DNA of 64,000 nt from Neopestalotiopsis rosae (Eukaryota; Ascomycota; Sordariomycetes; Amphisphaeriales; Sporocadaceae): the NCBI GenBank assembly GCA_023078685.1, contig JALGAS010000004.1, positions 3,596,001 through 3,660,000 on the forward strand. Reading direction: 5' to 3'. Of the stretch, positions 34,245 through 45,701 are shown in pieces (within the stretch, counting starts at the first letter, position 1; each line of letters starts with the position of its first letter). The notes beneath the pieces were generated by a model. The model was not told where the DNA came from, ran no database searches, and was given only the letters and a program-made list of their open reading frames with translations. The translations under genes were made by a program, and so were the position numbers.

Positions 34245-35167
34245 ATGCCTGCAACGGGGGGAAATCAAGATGGCAAGAAGAAAAATTTTGATCTCATAAA
34301 GCGTGGTTCCAAGAAGCCTACGCCATGGGGGACAGCTACATTTATTGGCTTACGGTAACGACTACCTTATTGAAGTCCATCACACGCAGGTCGACGTAGC
34401 TAATTCTCATAATCACCCCGATCAGCTTGCTGGACCTGCCCTGGCAGTATCACCTCCTACGCAACGGAGCAGCAGAGCGTGCCCTCAGCGCCGTTGGGCT
34501 CCCCTTCCTCGTCGGGGGCACGCAGACCACGGCTGCGACCCTCGCCGCCAAGGGCGTTTCGTGGCTGGCGCCGCTGGATCTTCCCGTGCCGCGCCTGATC
34601 CTGCTGGCCATGGCTACCGGGTCAACGCTCAAGCAGATCCTCTGGCAGACGTGTCTCAGCCAGGAGGAGTTTCCCGCCGGGGCCGCGGCCATGGTGAGCG
34701 GGTACAACACTTTTATCAACACGGCCAACACGCTGCTACTTGTGTGCGCATCAACATCCTCCTTGAACACCCGCGGCCCGCACGTGCTAGTCTTGGGCAC
34801 CGAGCTCCCGCTGTCCGTCGTCCTGGGCTCCGTGGCGTACGTCGTCGGCATCACCATTGAGACGCTCTCCGAGATCCAACGCATCCGCTTTAAGCGGGAC
34901 CCGCACAATCAGAGCAAGCTGTGCAAGGTCGGTCTCTGGAGCTGGGCGCGCCACATCAACTATTTTGGCTATGCCCTCTGGCGGGGAGGCTATTGCATGG
35001 CCGCGTCGAGTTGGATTGGCGGGTTGGCCATGGGGCTCTTCCAAGGCTGGGACCTGGGATCGCGGGCCAGCGACACGCTTGAAGACTACTGCAGTAACAA
35101 GTATGGTGAGCAGTGGGTGCAGTTCAAGAAGGATGTTCCCTATCGAATTGTCCCGGGAATCTTCTAA
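34245..35167 (+). CDS. DUF1295 membrane protein, steroid 5-alpha-reductase-like
   Basis: Two exons, 34245-34354 and 34426-35167 (71-nt intron), give 283 residues. A short polar, Lys-rich N-terminus (MPATGGNQDGKKKNFDLIKR) leads into several hydrophobic segments. The C-terminal half has the family signature: FKRDPHNQSKLCKVGLWSWA then RHINYFGYALWRGGY, and the ending YGEQWVQFKKDVPYRIVPGIF. These residues bind NADPH in steroid 5-alpha-reductase-type C-terminal domains. Such proteins reduce C=C bonds of lipids or are methyltransferase-like; the fungal DUF1295 members are uncharacterised as far as I know. GC content is higher than in neighbouring genes. Confidence 0.78.
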
Positions 35168-35367
35168 CCTAGTAGTGTGATCGACGGCTGGAGAAATGTT
35201 TTGAATAGATTTGTACGATATATACGTAGATTTGATATAAACTGATAGGAAGTTTCCATTCCATGGTATAGACACCGCAACGCCATTCTCAATCCGAGAT
35301 TCACGGGAACTGATTCCCGTTCCCGACCATCGAGCGCCAAATATAAGGCAAAAGAAAGAAATATTAT

Positions 35368-36702
35368 CTACAATAGAATGCCAACAACGGCACTGATGAT
35401 GAAGGAAACAATGCTCTGCCCGTCGTTGAGCGCGTTGGCAATCTGCTGACCGAGCACAGACTTGCTGCCGAGCGTGTTGAGCCACTTGTCGACATTCTTC
35501 TGGTCCGGCGCCGTGAAGGACTTGATGGCGGCCGGCAGGACCTTTGTGCACTCGGTGAGGTTGTTGATGTTGTTGACGCCGAGGAGGGACAGGCGAATGT
35601 ATTCACGGGCGTAGTCCTGTTTTGATCATGTTAGCGTCCATTTTCTTTCTCCAAATCATGTACGGTGAAAAGCATGGCTTACCTCGTTCCAGTGCTGCTG
35701 GCCGCCGGCGCCGGCAAACTCCTGCCACTCGTCCTGGGTCTTGGGGTGCTGCGAAATGGCCACGTCGCTCTGGAACTTGAAGACGCGCTTGGGGGTGGCG
35801 GCGGTGCCCTGGGTCTGTCCGTAAAAGAGGACGTCCCAGACACCGGGAGTAGAGTCCTGGGGGTCGCCGGCGCGGTTGGTGTCGACAAAGAACTGCTGGC
35901 TGGTGGTGTGGGCGCCGAGGAGGGCCACGAGGCCGTGGGGGCGGATGGTCTTGTCCTCGAACAGGCTGATGAGGTCGTCGGCGGACTGGAAGGGGCTGGG
36001 GAGGAGCTGCGGGTTCTGGACGGCCGAGTCCTTGCGGCCGACGTAGGACTTGATGCGGGGGCCCAGCGGGCAGACGACGGTCGCGACCGTGGCGCCCATC
36101 TGGATGAGGTCCGCCATGGTGACGGTCTTGAAGCCGAGCTGGGTGTTGTACTTTGCGTACCAGGCCTTCATCTGGTCTCCCATCTCCTGGAGTCCATTGT
36201 TCTCGGGCAGGCTCAGCTCGTTGTTGAGGCAGATGGAGCCGTCGGCGCCGCCCTGGAGGCCCTGCGCCGCGGTCTGCTTGGACCAGCCGGCGGCGTCATG
36301 GAAGCCGAGGCGGATGGCCTTGCGCGCCCACTTGGTGCAGCGGCCGGAGCTTCCCTTGAAGAGCTTGGCCATGTCGTCGGCGATGTACTTCCAGACGCAG
36401 CAGGTGTCCTGGCCGCACTGGGCGCTCTTGAGAGCTGGGACGGCACCTGTCCAAGTGACATCACTCTCTCCTGTACCGTCGCCCAAGATGACAGTCTTGA
36501 TATCTTTGGCGACGGGAGTAAGTTGACTATCTTGAAGAGTCAAGAGATCGCCAATGAGCTCGTTGGAGTCAAACTCGTCAGACTCGCGCTCCATGAGCTT
36601 TGCAAGCCGGATGCTCAGGCCGGGATCATTGGCCATGCTGGGGTAGGCAAGCACGGCCGAGTTGACCACCGCAGAGGTGGTAAGGAATGTAGAGAAACGC
36701 AT
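35368..36702 (-). CDS. Secreted class II (lignin-peroxidase-like) heme peroxidase
   Basis: Two exons, 36702-35683 and 35616-35368 (66-nt intron), give 422 residues. A signal peptide (residues 1-19) precedes the heme domain. The distal Arg and His lie in RKAIRLGFHDAAGW, the calcium-site motif in GGADGSICL, the proximal His in LVALLGAHTTSQQFF, followed by FVDTNRAGDP and TPGVWDVLFY. The fold is that of plant-type and fungal class II peroxidases, which use H2O2 to oxidise phenols. The chain ends in a hydrophobic tail (SIVSFIISAVVGILL) after a Ser/Asn/Gly segment, which suggests a GPI or membrane anchor rather than free secretion. A Trp for long-range lignin oxidation cannot be assigned by eye. 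Confidence 0.87.
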
Positions 36703-39700
36703 GATGAATAAAGTGTTTAAGAGAAAGTATTAATAGGTAATGGGCAGCGAGTGACTTGGGAAAGTTCCCGGAATGAGAGAAGAGAAGCAAGGTATTGTAT
36801 AGACCAAGCTTTCAGACTGAGATGTGACTTGAGATGGAGAACTCAACTTCATGGGAAAGGACGAGAATGTTCACGGCGTTATATATTCTTTCGAAACTAC
36901 AAGACGCCGTCCATTCAAGTGTATACATTGGCAGTGATCCACACCCCATGATGACGGGCAGTGCTATAGAAACTGGGGTCCACGAGCCTAGTGTTCTTGA
37001 CTGCACCGTTATCGACAATGAAAAATCAGCTGTGGCTGTTTTTTTCTCATGCTCGTGATTACCAGCTCCGTAGGATTATTTTCGTGATATCGGAAAATAT
37101 GTTCAAGGGTCTAGACACTTTTACGAGGCCACCTACCGAGGAGCGCTCCACCACGATCCGACGCTTGCTTCTCGTCCAAGCGGGCGCCAGCTGATCTCCC
37201 GATCCGGGAGTCCTGGGGAGCCAGCGGCATTTGGGTCGCAGCATACGGTCGAGTCGAGAAAAAACGGTCTGGTCATGTTTTCTAGCGCAGGTACAGTAAT
37301 TTTTTCGACTCTCCTGAGAAGCACTTGGAGCGGCGCTTGGGGTGAAGTGGCTTGACCTCGCGGCTCTGGCCCCAATACGCTTGGGGTCATTCGTGTTAGC
37401 AGGCAGAGGCTCAGAACAGGCGCCAATTGCCAGGTGGCCCGAATCCTAACGGCTCGCCAAGCAGCGCTAACTGCGCGCTTGGATTTTTGGTTGTGGTCAG
37501 CCAGGCGCGTTGCATCCATTTCAAAATGCCCGACGCACATGTGTTCAAGCGACGCTTTGAAGAGAGTCACTCACCGTAAATGCGCAATGCAAGATTCAGT
37601 GATCCTTAATTCCCGAGCATATCCATCTGCGTTTGTGAACATGTGGCCGCAAGATGCAGATACAGCGTGCAGACAGCGTTGTAGACAAGCGACCACTAGA
37701 GCCTAGGGTGGTATACGGAGGCATCTCCCGGAGAGCCCCCCAGGTCCCAGGCCTCCAGTATTGGACAGCGCCAATGCTAAATGCCAATGCAATACCACGA
37801 CGGCCCGCCGCAACATTGATGCCAAGAGAGGAGCCAAGAAACCTGACGATGCTACCCAGGACCGTCTGACCTAAATAGGATTCCAGAATCCAGAATCCAA
37901 TATCTTCTCCACCCACTCAGTGACTAAAGTTCACTGAAGCCGGGCGCTCCACTCTGGGGGTTCAGGGGGTGCATATGACTCTTTACGGATGCAAGTTGCA
38001 AGCAGAACAAATTCTAGCTTACTCGATAGTCTTGCGCCTCATGAATCTCGGAGGAAGATGGATTATCGCTGCTGCCGGAGCTGCTCATTAGATTGGCCTT
38101 GGCAACAGATTCGTCTACCATTTTAAGGTATAGTTCTGATCTGTTGTTAAAAAAGACCCGGCGATGCGGGACAGTGCGGCTTGTGTACCCGAGATCATCA
38201 CGAATTCTACTGCCTGGAATGATCTTGAGCCAATCACGTATTGAACATTGCTAAAGTTTCTTAGAGAACTTGCTTTATACTGAGCTCGACTGCAGATCAC
38301 GAGCAAAAACGGTGCACCTCCCTCAGCATGCACGAGGATTATACGTCGGAAACATCCCATCTTTGCTGTGTTTGCTGCCAATCCGGATGCCATCCGATAA
38401 ATGACGGGCATCATTGGATCCCTGAACCACGCAGACAACGCCTCTCTCTCTCTTCAATTTGCTTCAGCCAAATCCAACGGCATCACTTGAATGATTTGCC
38501 TGAAAGAAGCCTCCCATCCATTCTTTCCTGGCTGGCCCCGGTGTAAGCCATAGTTGATCCGCCGCCTAGTGCCAAGCGTCTATTTTTGTGCTATGGCCAC
38601 TCGTGTCTCAGGCAGCTCGCGCCCTATTTAAGCTTACAATCTGACTTCCCGACGCCACAAATTCCAGCTGTCTCAGCTCCCCTGAGCGCACGGTTTTTCC
38701 CCCCCTGACGCTACCCGCGAAAAAGTGCAGTCCATGTCCGTCATGCCAAACATGCTTATCTTGCTTCGCCGTCATTGGGTGCTCACATTTTCTTTTTCCG
38801 AATTCAACGTTCAGGGTCCACCGAGGCTTTACTGTATTCTCTGCATTGTCGTGTAATGGTATAAGAAGCGAGGTGCAGCATGTCATATGACCATGCAATA
38901 GAAGCCACATTCGCAAAGGATTCGATCCATTAAATGCTCAAATGCTCGCAAAGCAATAGTGCGTTTTCTGCAATGAAGGACTTGGGACAGATGAACATAA
39001 TTTTCACGCGTGCAAGCATCTCTTCTTCTTGCCCACCATTGCACCATTAGTTTATCGCATAGCAGATTATCATCGCTACGCAATTTGCTAATTGCAATTA
39101 TTCACGGTGTTCCGTACCGATTTAGTATGGACTGAGTTCTAGCATCCTTGGTTCATTCCAAATCGAGCTACGATAAACGTTCGTTCTGCTAAATACAATT
39201 CAGTGGTCTATTGTGTCGACGAAAAACAGTTTCAGATCTTACAGTACCGGATGCCTCCCGCCTGCATGGCCTGTCGTCGACAATGCACTTGCCATCGAAA
39301 TCCGGAGATCGTCACGAAAAAACGTATGGAAGGGTGTCTCTTGCTCTTTCATGGCTTGACCTTGATGCGCACAAGACGAGGTGTCGTAAGATCCCTTATA
39401 TTGACTGACAAGGCATGATGTGCTATCTTTGCCGCGATTCTAGGCAGCTCTTGTGAAGAAGATTATCGACGTTCTAGCTAGGACTGCATGTTGGACAGGC
39501 CAGTCAGACGTGCTGCATGACGCCTGGTCATAAGTGCTTCCTTTCTTCCACCTGCAGTCAACAACACAAGAAATGCGTCTCGTGTTGGTTTTATTCCTGC
39601 CACAAGTCCCAGTCTTTTGGTAACCACTTTGTTGTCGTGACGAGTTATTAAACAACAACAGTGTTTATTGTCAGGCAACAATGAACAAAGTCTATATTGA

Positions 39701-40004
39701 GCACTACTCTCCTGCGAGGAACAGACGATGGACGGGCATACAGAAGCCGGTAGGACTCATGAACCCTTAATTTGCAAGTCTTCTCAATGACATTGTCATT
39801 TCCGAGCTTCGAGACCGTCGAGTTAACCATTTTCCATCTTTTGGACATGAAGCGTTGTAACTGCCTTGCCGATGTGACGCCACGCTTCTTCAGAATACAA
39901 GTGTCAAACGTACACACTTACGAAGTCCTTCATCTCATGTCACTTTGTGAGACTATTTACTTAATTTGAGTTGAATCGTTTCCTCAATCAACTAGCATAC
40001 TACC
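36703..40004. other. 3.3-kb gene-poor region
   Basis: It begins with the peroxidase promoter. The remaining sequence has many short overlapping ORFs on both strands but none with a start, splice signals and a recognisable domain. No tRNA, transposase or long repeat was seen. It could hide fast-evolving or non-coding genes. Confidence 0.4.
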
Positions 40005-41423
40005 TCACTGCATCGATCTCTCATATTGTATCTTGCTCGTCAAATTTTCTGCCTCCTGTGCATACTCCAAGGAAGCCTTCCTTGCCATAGAAATGGCCCC
40101 ATCAAGATTCAGTGCCTCGACACGTGGTCGAATATTCTTCAAAACATCTTGCCTCTCTCGGCAATCTTCCAGATACTTCATTCTCTTTGTCCTTCCGTCT
40201 TCCAACGATTTGAGTATCGCCTTATTCGAATCCTGCCGGAATCTAGAGTTTGACAGAGAATTACCCAGCACAGTGTATGAAGTGTTGATTTCGTCCAACT
40301 CTTTTTCGAGCTCTAGCATTCGTTTTTCGTACCAATCCTCTTGTTGTTCTGCTCGTAGCTGAGTGAGCCATCGCTCAACAGGGATGCGCAGCTGAGAGGA
40401 AAGCATCTCCGCCAGTCTACGTGCCTCACTCGCACGCAATTGATATGTCTGGACTGCAAGTATTCGGAGGTGCTTCACATCGGCTGACATGTCGGAAAGG
40501 TCCCATGCTGGAATGTGAATGCGGAAAAAGTCCAGGAAAACTTGATCCAGCTTCGATGCCATGGTCTCATGATCGATAAGAGCTGAGAACATTTTGTGCC
40601 AAATTGCCACATTCATCTCAAGAGGAGGTGGAAGCTTCAACACCAGATGTAGGGCATTGACGACTGAATAAAGGCCTGAGGTTGCAGTATCGGCGTGCTT
40701 GGCACAGCGACCTTCCTCAATGGTCCACCTCTTTCCGAATTGGAAGTTTAAATTGCAGAATGTCTCGACTTGCTTGCGGACTTCTTTATCACTCACTGAT
40801 CCTGAGACGAGCGAGTCATAGATTGTCGCTTTACGATCCCCGTTCGATATGTCCGCGGCAATCCAGCGTGAGTTGACGTTTGGTGATAGGATAGTGACGA
40901 GCTTTGTGTCGGTGCTGAGTTGGTAGTCGAATCGAAACATGTTTCCATACTCAGGCCAGTAACGCAGATGTTCTCCTTGTCTTGCAGCGACAGATATACA
41001 GAGACACAAGGCCTCAATAGTGAACCTAGTTTCCGACCGTTGACCATTAATTTGAAGTTGTTTGAGAGCAGTCTGAGTCACTTTCTTGAGAATGAATTCG
41101 GGGACATCTTGAGCTTCCAGCTTCTGGCGTTTCTTATCTCCAGCACCGTCGTTTCCATCATGAGAGCCAAGCTCAACTGATTCATCATCAGATGGGTTAT
41201 ATGACGAGATGGAGTCTGAGTCGGAAGGGCCGGAAATGTATTCAGAGCCTAAAATTTTGTCGGCAAGTTGCTTGATGTCTGATTTAGGATGGCCCCGCAC
41301 CTGCGGGCCAGTTGGTGAGCTTGTTATAACGATCCCTTGAGAAGCAGTCATGCCGTGCTGATCATGATCACCGACCAGGCTTCTAGTCGGCTCAGGAGTG
41401 GTGGAGCCCCTCAGAGAGGCCAT
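40005..41423 (-). CDS. Ulp1/C48-like domain protein with degenerate catalytic site
   Basis: One exon encodes 472 residues. Residues 1-110 are Ser/Asp-rich and disordered-looking. Residues 150-290 look like a C48 (Ulp1/SENP) cysteine-protease fold: NSRWIAADISNGDRK, TIYDSLVSGS, and CAKHADTATSGLYSVVNALH align in outline to the W-x-LV..D, YDSL and Q-x-N-x-x-DCGV motifs. The catalytic His position is Arg and the catalytic Cys position is Ser, so protease activity is doubtful. Residues 350-470 are charged and predicted helical, probably coiled coil (LELEKELDEINTSYTVLG). Relatives of this layout occur in fungi in several copies and near transposons. Assignment is by motif only. Confidence 0.55.
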   Translation of the reverse strand: MASLRGSTTPEPTRSLVGDHDQHGMTASQGIVITSSPTGPQVRGHPKSDIKQLADKILGSEYISGPSDSDSISSYNPSDDESVELGSHDGNDGAGDKKRQKLEAQDVPEFILKKVTQTALKQLQINGQRSETRFTIEALCLCISVAARQGEHLRYWPEYGNMFRFDYQLSTDTKLVTILSPNVNSRWIAADISNGDRKATIYDSLVSGSVSDKEVRKQVETFCNLNFQFGKRWTIEEGRCAKHADTATSGLYSVVNALHLVLKLPPPLEMNVAIWHKMFSALIDHETMASKLDQVFLDFFRIHIPAWDLSDMSADVKHLRILAVQTYQLRASEARRLAEMLSSQLRIPVERWLTQLRAEQQEDWYEKRMLELEKELDEINTSYTVLGNSLSNSRFRQDSNKAILKSLEDGRTKRMKYLEDCRERQDVLKNIRPRVEALNLDGAISMARKASLEYAQEAENLTSKIQYERSMQ

Positions 41424-43060
41424 TGTTCAAAAGCCAGCCGATACACAAAACTCATTCGAGCGGAGAATCTCAGATCCAGCGCGTACTAGCGGTGTGGTGT
41501 GTAGAGTAATAGAAGTTCGAAAGCATCTAATCCCTTTGTTGCTGTGGATACCATGCAGAAGCCGGGTGTATCTGGGACGATAGGTGGTGTTGTCGAGAGA
41601 GAAAGAATTTGCTTGCCAAGCAATACTATTAGGCGTACCAGACTCAGAGTGGGAAGGAGCTTCAGTGTTAAGTGCTGTGGAAGGAGCAGTGAGGAACAAG
41701 CGCTTGCCCTCGTGCCTTCCACTATCAGAGGTATCAGTATACTGTTAAGACGATCTGCCGGGCAGGGTAAGAGACACATACTGGTAGGAACTTTTGCCAT
41801 GAATTGCATACGTGCCACCACTTGGGTTGTGTTTCATGTATGCTTCCATAGTATCACATACTATCTATCCGAATTGGCATTGGGGACTGTTATGTTGGCC
41901 CTGAGTTGCCAAAATGACATATCAATAAATTTGGATGAATGCATCTCTCGCATGTGAGTGAAGCATTCGGAATATACCGGCAATTCATCGAACAAACCTC
42001 GCTCCAGACGTGGTCCGAGAAGATGGAAGGTGCATTGCTAAAAGAAACCGCAAGGGAGCGGGAAGGCGCGGACCACATCCAGTCCAAAGAAGAACACATC
42101 AATTTGACAGTCTTTATAATTAGGCAGCAATGACGGAAACATGCGGTCAACGGTGTCTACATATTGGTCATGTGTACAGGTAATCGAGACGGCCAGCCTG
42201 CAACTCGGCATTGCTACTTTCCCAAACCTCTATCATTCACGTAGAAAAAGTAAAACTCGGCCCGACGCAGAAAGGATTTGTGCAATTGACAGCTCGTAGT
42301 TGATCTTTGTCGTAACCGATAGCAGTAAAACATATGATTGATACGTTTGTTCTTGAAGTATGTTCTTGAAGCAGTGGGCTATACTTCTCATGCTGTCTTG
42401 TGTACTTTTCAGTCATGACTGGTTCGCTCCTGATGTATTATCATAATTAACTACCAAGTTTGACTGCTTCTTTGGCTTTTTGGCTTCATTATAGTTGCAT
42501 ATGCACAAAACGTTGTGTTATTGCACCAGATCCAGAACCTGGTTACAGTTTCGATTCCACTGATGGATTGGAAGTGTACCGGTATATTGACCACAATAGT
42601 CCCTATGATTCTAGCAGCGAATTAATATTTCATTTTCCAAATGTACTTTCGGGTCCAAGTCATCGTCGCTGCTTTGTTAAGAGTAAAGCCGTGCGACTTG
42701 GTAGCTATTTGGAGCAGGCAAGGAACTTCCCCGCCTTAGGTGGTACTGCGTCTGGGGAGTGCTAGTTGCTCCAGGTACGGCTAACTTCAACCGAGTCGCA
42801 GCAAGTCGCTCATCTTTTCTGGACCGTTCCACGGTCGCATCTATGCAATGTTAATTATAAAGCAAGAGGATAGGTAGGACATACAAGTTCAATATTCGGT
42901 ATTGGCTGGCTCATGTAAAGTCCAGGTCAAATGTGATGCGCCTCTTAAATATCAAGCATCAAATTTTGCTCGAGCATACTGGTGTATCTTTTTTTCTTCA
43001 CCTCGAGTACTAATTCATGTGAAATTGCCTTAGCAGAATTTGCACTTGCGCGACGTGGTC
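41424..43060. other. Intergenic, no supported gene
   Basis: Several ORFs of 60-140 codons overlap each other on both strands near 41430-42150; none has a clear start and motif. A 101-codon ORF at 42460-42765 also lacks recognisable features. Confidence 0.4.
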
Positions 43061-43847
43061 ATGGCACCGAACTTGAAATCACTACCAGCTGGACCTGGTC
43101 TTCTATTCATTCAGGTCCGAGCCGAAAGTAGAATCTTCGACGAACAATCACTCACCAAGTGGTTTCAGGGTGGTGGTCTGCCGCGCGCACCGGCGACGAC
43201 ATCTGCATCTCGATTGACGAATTGGAAATGTGCTGACCAATCAGCCACATCCAAATACCTTTCAACATGGAATGTTGAGGACCTTGCGACGACCGCAGAG
43301 GAAGCGGGTGTCTTGTCAAGTATCAATGATATCGAGCGCAAGGGCGGTGATGGCAACGATACCGTCAAATCGACCAAATTGGATATCAGGTATTATTCGC
43401 TTGTGGAAGAGTTTGCAAAGAGCGAGTATGACGAAAGTAAGCACGCGCGTGCACATTGTATCTGTCATGGAGCGTATCACTGACAAGACAGCAGCCTACC
43501 CTATAACGCACATCATCACAGCAGGTATGGAGCCTAGCACGCCCGAGGCTTCGGCAGACCTCGACAAGTGGTACACTGAAGAGCACAATGAACAAATGTC
43601 GCTCGAACCAGGCTGGGTCCGCTCAAGGCGCTACAAGCTGGCTGATGAGCCGAGCGATCCCGATGGTGGTCAGAGGCAGAGAATCACGTGGATGACTATT
43701 CACGAGTTTGGTCAAGGCAACAGGCTGGGAAATAAGGTGGAGCCACTGGATCCTATCACGCCTTGGACAAGGAAGGTGATGGGCGATATGAGTGCCATTG
43801 AGGCGGACGTGTGGATTAACACATGCAATTCCTCTACTTCCGACTGA
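43061..43847 (+). CDS. EthD-like dimeric alpha/beta-barrel protein
   Basis: Two exons, 43061-43436 and 43492-43847 (55-nt intron), give 243 residues. The sequence reads as two ferredoxin-like repeats. The first begins GLLFIQVRAESRIFDEQSL then TKWFQGGGLPRAP; the second has LDKWYTEEHNEQMSLEPGW then VRSRRYKLAD, the W-Y-x-E-E-H signature of EthD-type and related fungal barrel proteins. Such proteins include enzymes of small aromatic metabolite tailoring and many without known function. No heme or metal motif is visible. It converges with the sugar transporter gene, 156 bp apart. Confidence 0.72.
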
Positions 43848-44003
43848 GTTTCGAGTCCAGTACAGGCTGATATTAGAGAGACTATGGGATGTTCGACGCT
43901 CCGTGTTGACGCTTCTAGAAGCATCGCCTATTCTACAATCACACAAATATGCGAACTTCGTACAAATTCCAACCTTTGCGTGATATCGCTACATTGCATT
44001 AAA

Positions 44004-45701
44004 TTATACAGTCTTCTCTTCAACATGTGCTGCAATGTCCTTGCTGGTGGCCGCAGCGCCCTCCGGATCCTCCAGCGCGTGGGGAATAAGTTGATCACCG
44101 AATACGGCATCCATCTGTTCCAGAGTACGTCCCTTGGTCTCAGGGTAGAAGAACCAGAATGACAACAGGGCAATGACGTTGAACACGAAGAAGACGTAGA
44201 AGTATTTGAAGCCAATGTTGGTGAGCGCGATTGGCGAGAACTGAGCAAAGATCAAGTTGACGGCCCAGTTGGTGAAGGTCGTAATGGCATTGCCCAGGGC
44301 ACGGACTTCGACGGGGAAGATCTCTGCGGGATACACCCAAGAAATAATACCCAAGGGTGTGTAGAAGAGACTGAAGACGAAGTTCATGGCTACCATAGAC
44401 CGAAGCTGGTTGTGATTCTCGGGGTTGAGGTACTGAGCCTGGACGGCGTTGACTAGAAGGGCGGCGCCAAGACCAGCAGCAGATACGATCAGCGGCTTGA
44501 CACGTCCCACCTTGTCGAGTGCCCAGAGGCCAATGGTACAGTAGACGATTGAGAGTGCTCCGCTGATTCCGATAATCATGAGCGAGGTTTGAGTGTCAAT
44601 GCCGAGGATGGAGTAGATTCTGGGGCCGTAACTATTGAATCCATCGTGTCAGCATCTGCAACTTCGAATGGCTGTTTAAAGACCTCGATGATGTGGAACT
44701 TACTAATTGATGACATTGATACCAGAAAGAGGTCCAAATGCTTGAACACCACATCCGAGAATTAGTCGCTTGCGCCACGACGGCTTGGTCAACATGGACA
44801 TGGTCGAGACCTGGGCGATCTCGCGATCTGCGGCAATAACGTCGCGAATTTCAATAAATTCGAGCTCAATTCGCGATGCATTTTCGCCGTTTCTCAATTT
44901 TTGCAGAACCGCCTTTGCTTCTTCGTGCTTGTCCTTCTCCATCAACCAACGAGGCGATTCCTGGAGGAACCAAATACCAGTAACGAGAATGAGTGCGGGG
45001 ACACATTGAAAGCCCAAGGGAAAGCGCCCTGTTAAGTGTGATATGTTAGCGAACTGGAGCTATCGTGATCTGTCATTGTTTGAACGTACAAGAAAAGTCG
45101 CTCTTGGAAAACGAGCAGCCATAGCCCAACCACTGTGCAACTAGAAAGCCCCAGCTGAGGAACCACTGCAAAAGTCCAGAAAGTGCACCTCTCCATTTTG
45201 GCATTGATATTTCCGAGGCGTAGAGCGGAATGGTACTGGTGAGCATGCCGACCGCAGTTCCACCAAAGAAGCGACCAGCGATGAGCATGCCCATTGAGAT
45301 GGCGCCGGATTGCAAAGCAGAGCCAAATAGCGAGAGCACGGCACCAGCAAAAATCGTCTTCTTTCGACCGAGCTTATCTGCAAAGATCTGGGGTGATGCG
45401 TTAGCTTTGAAGTTGTCCAGACACTTCGGACGCTCGGGAAGCATACCATGTTGATGATTGTGCCCAGGACGGCACCGCCCTGGAAACTCGACACGATGCC
45501 GCCGGAAATGTCATCGCTCGGGTGGCCAAAGTACTCGGCAAAAGTGTCGAGCGCGATTGTGCTGGAAATGATACCGCTGTCATAGCCGAAGAGGAAACCA
45601 CCTACCGCCAAGAAGACGGCAGAGGCAACGGTGATGATGTGACCAGAAACCATGATGCTGTACAGGGTTCGGCTGGGTCTCCGATTTGGAGAAGCTGGCA
45701 A
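44004..45701 (-). CDS. MFS sugar transporter
   Basis: Four exons, 45701-45447, 45387-45090, 45028-44704 and 44631-44004 (introns 59, 61 and 72 nt), give 501 residues with 12 predicted membrane segments. Family motifs are in order: GGFLFGYDSGIIS in segment 1, DKLGRKKTIFAG between segments 2 and 3, GRFFGGTAVGM, PKWRGALSGLLQW, QESPRWLMEKDK before the central loop, NYYGPRIYSILG at a splice junction, WVYPAEIFPVEVRALG, and PETKGRTLEQMD at the end. These are hallmarks of proton-coupled hexose or disaccharide importers of the plasma membrane. The exact sugar is not predictable. A shorter start at Met 45653 is possible. Confidence 0.92.

Noticed and set aside
34303..34860. 185-codon + strand frame inside the DUF1295 gene
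   Set aside because: Out-of-frame shadow in GC-rich coding sequence; Arg/Pro/Gly-rich with no domain.
21521..36702. Extending the candidate cluster to the DUF1295 gene and the peroxidase
   Set aside because: They lack the shared promoter motif as far as I could see and lie beyond the regulator, so I keep them as neighbours only.
35665..36711. A 348-codon open frame on the + strand opposite the peroxidase exon
   Set aside because: It is the antisense shadow of a clear heme peroxidase; its Gly/Leu/Val/Ala-rich translation has no domain and arises from the codon bias of the real gene.
37133..38438. ORFs of 90-145 codons in the gene-poor region
   Set aside because: No domain, no paired splice signals, overlapping alternatives on both strands.
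41486..41957. Overlapping ORFs of 111 and 137 codons right of the Ulp1-like gene
   Set aside because: They lie on opposite strands over the same bases and neither shows motifs or codon-like character.
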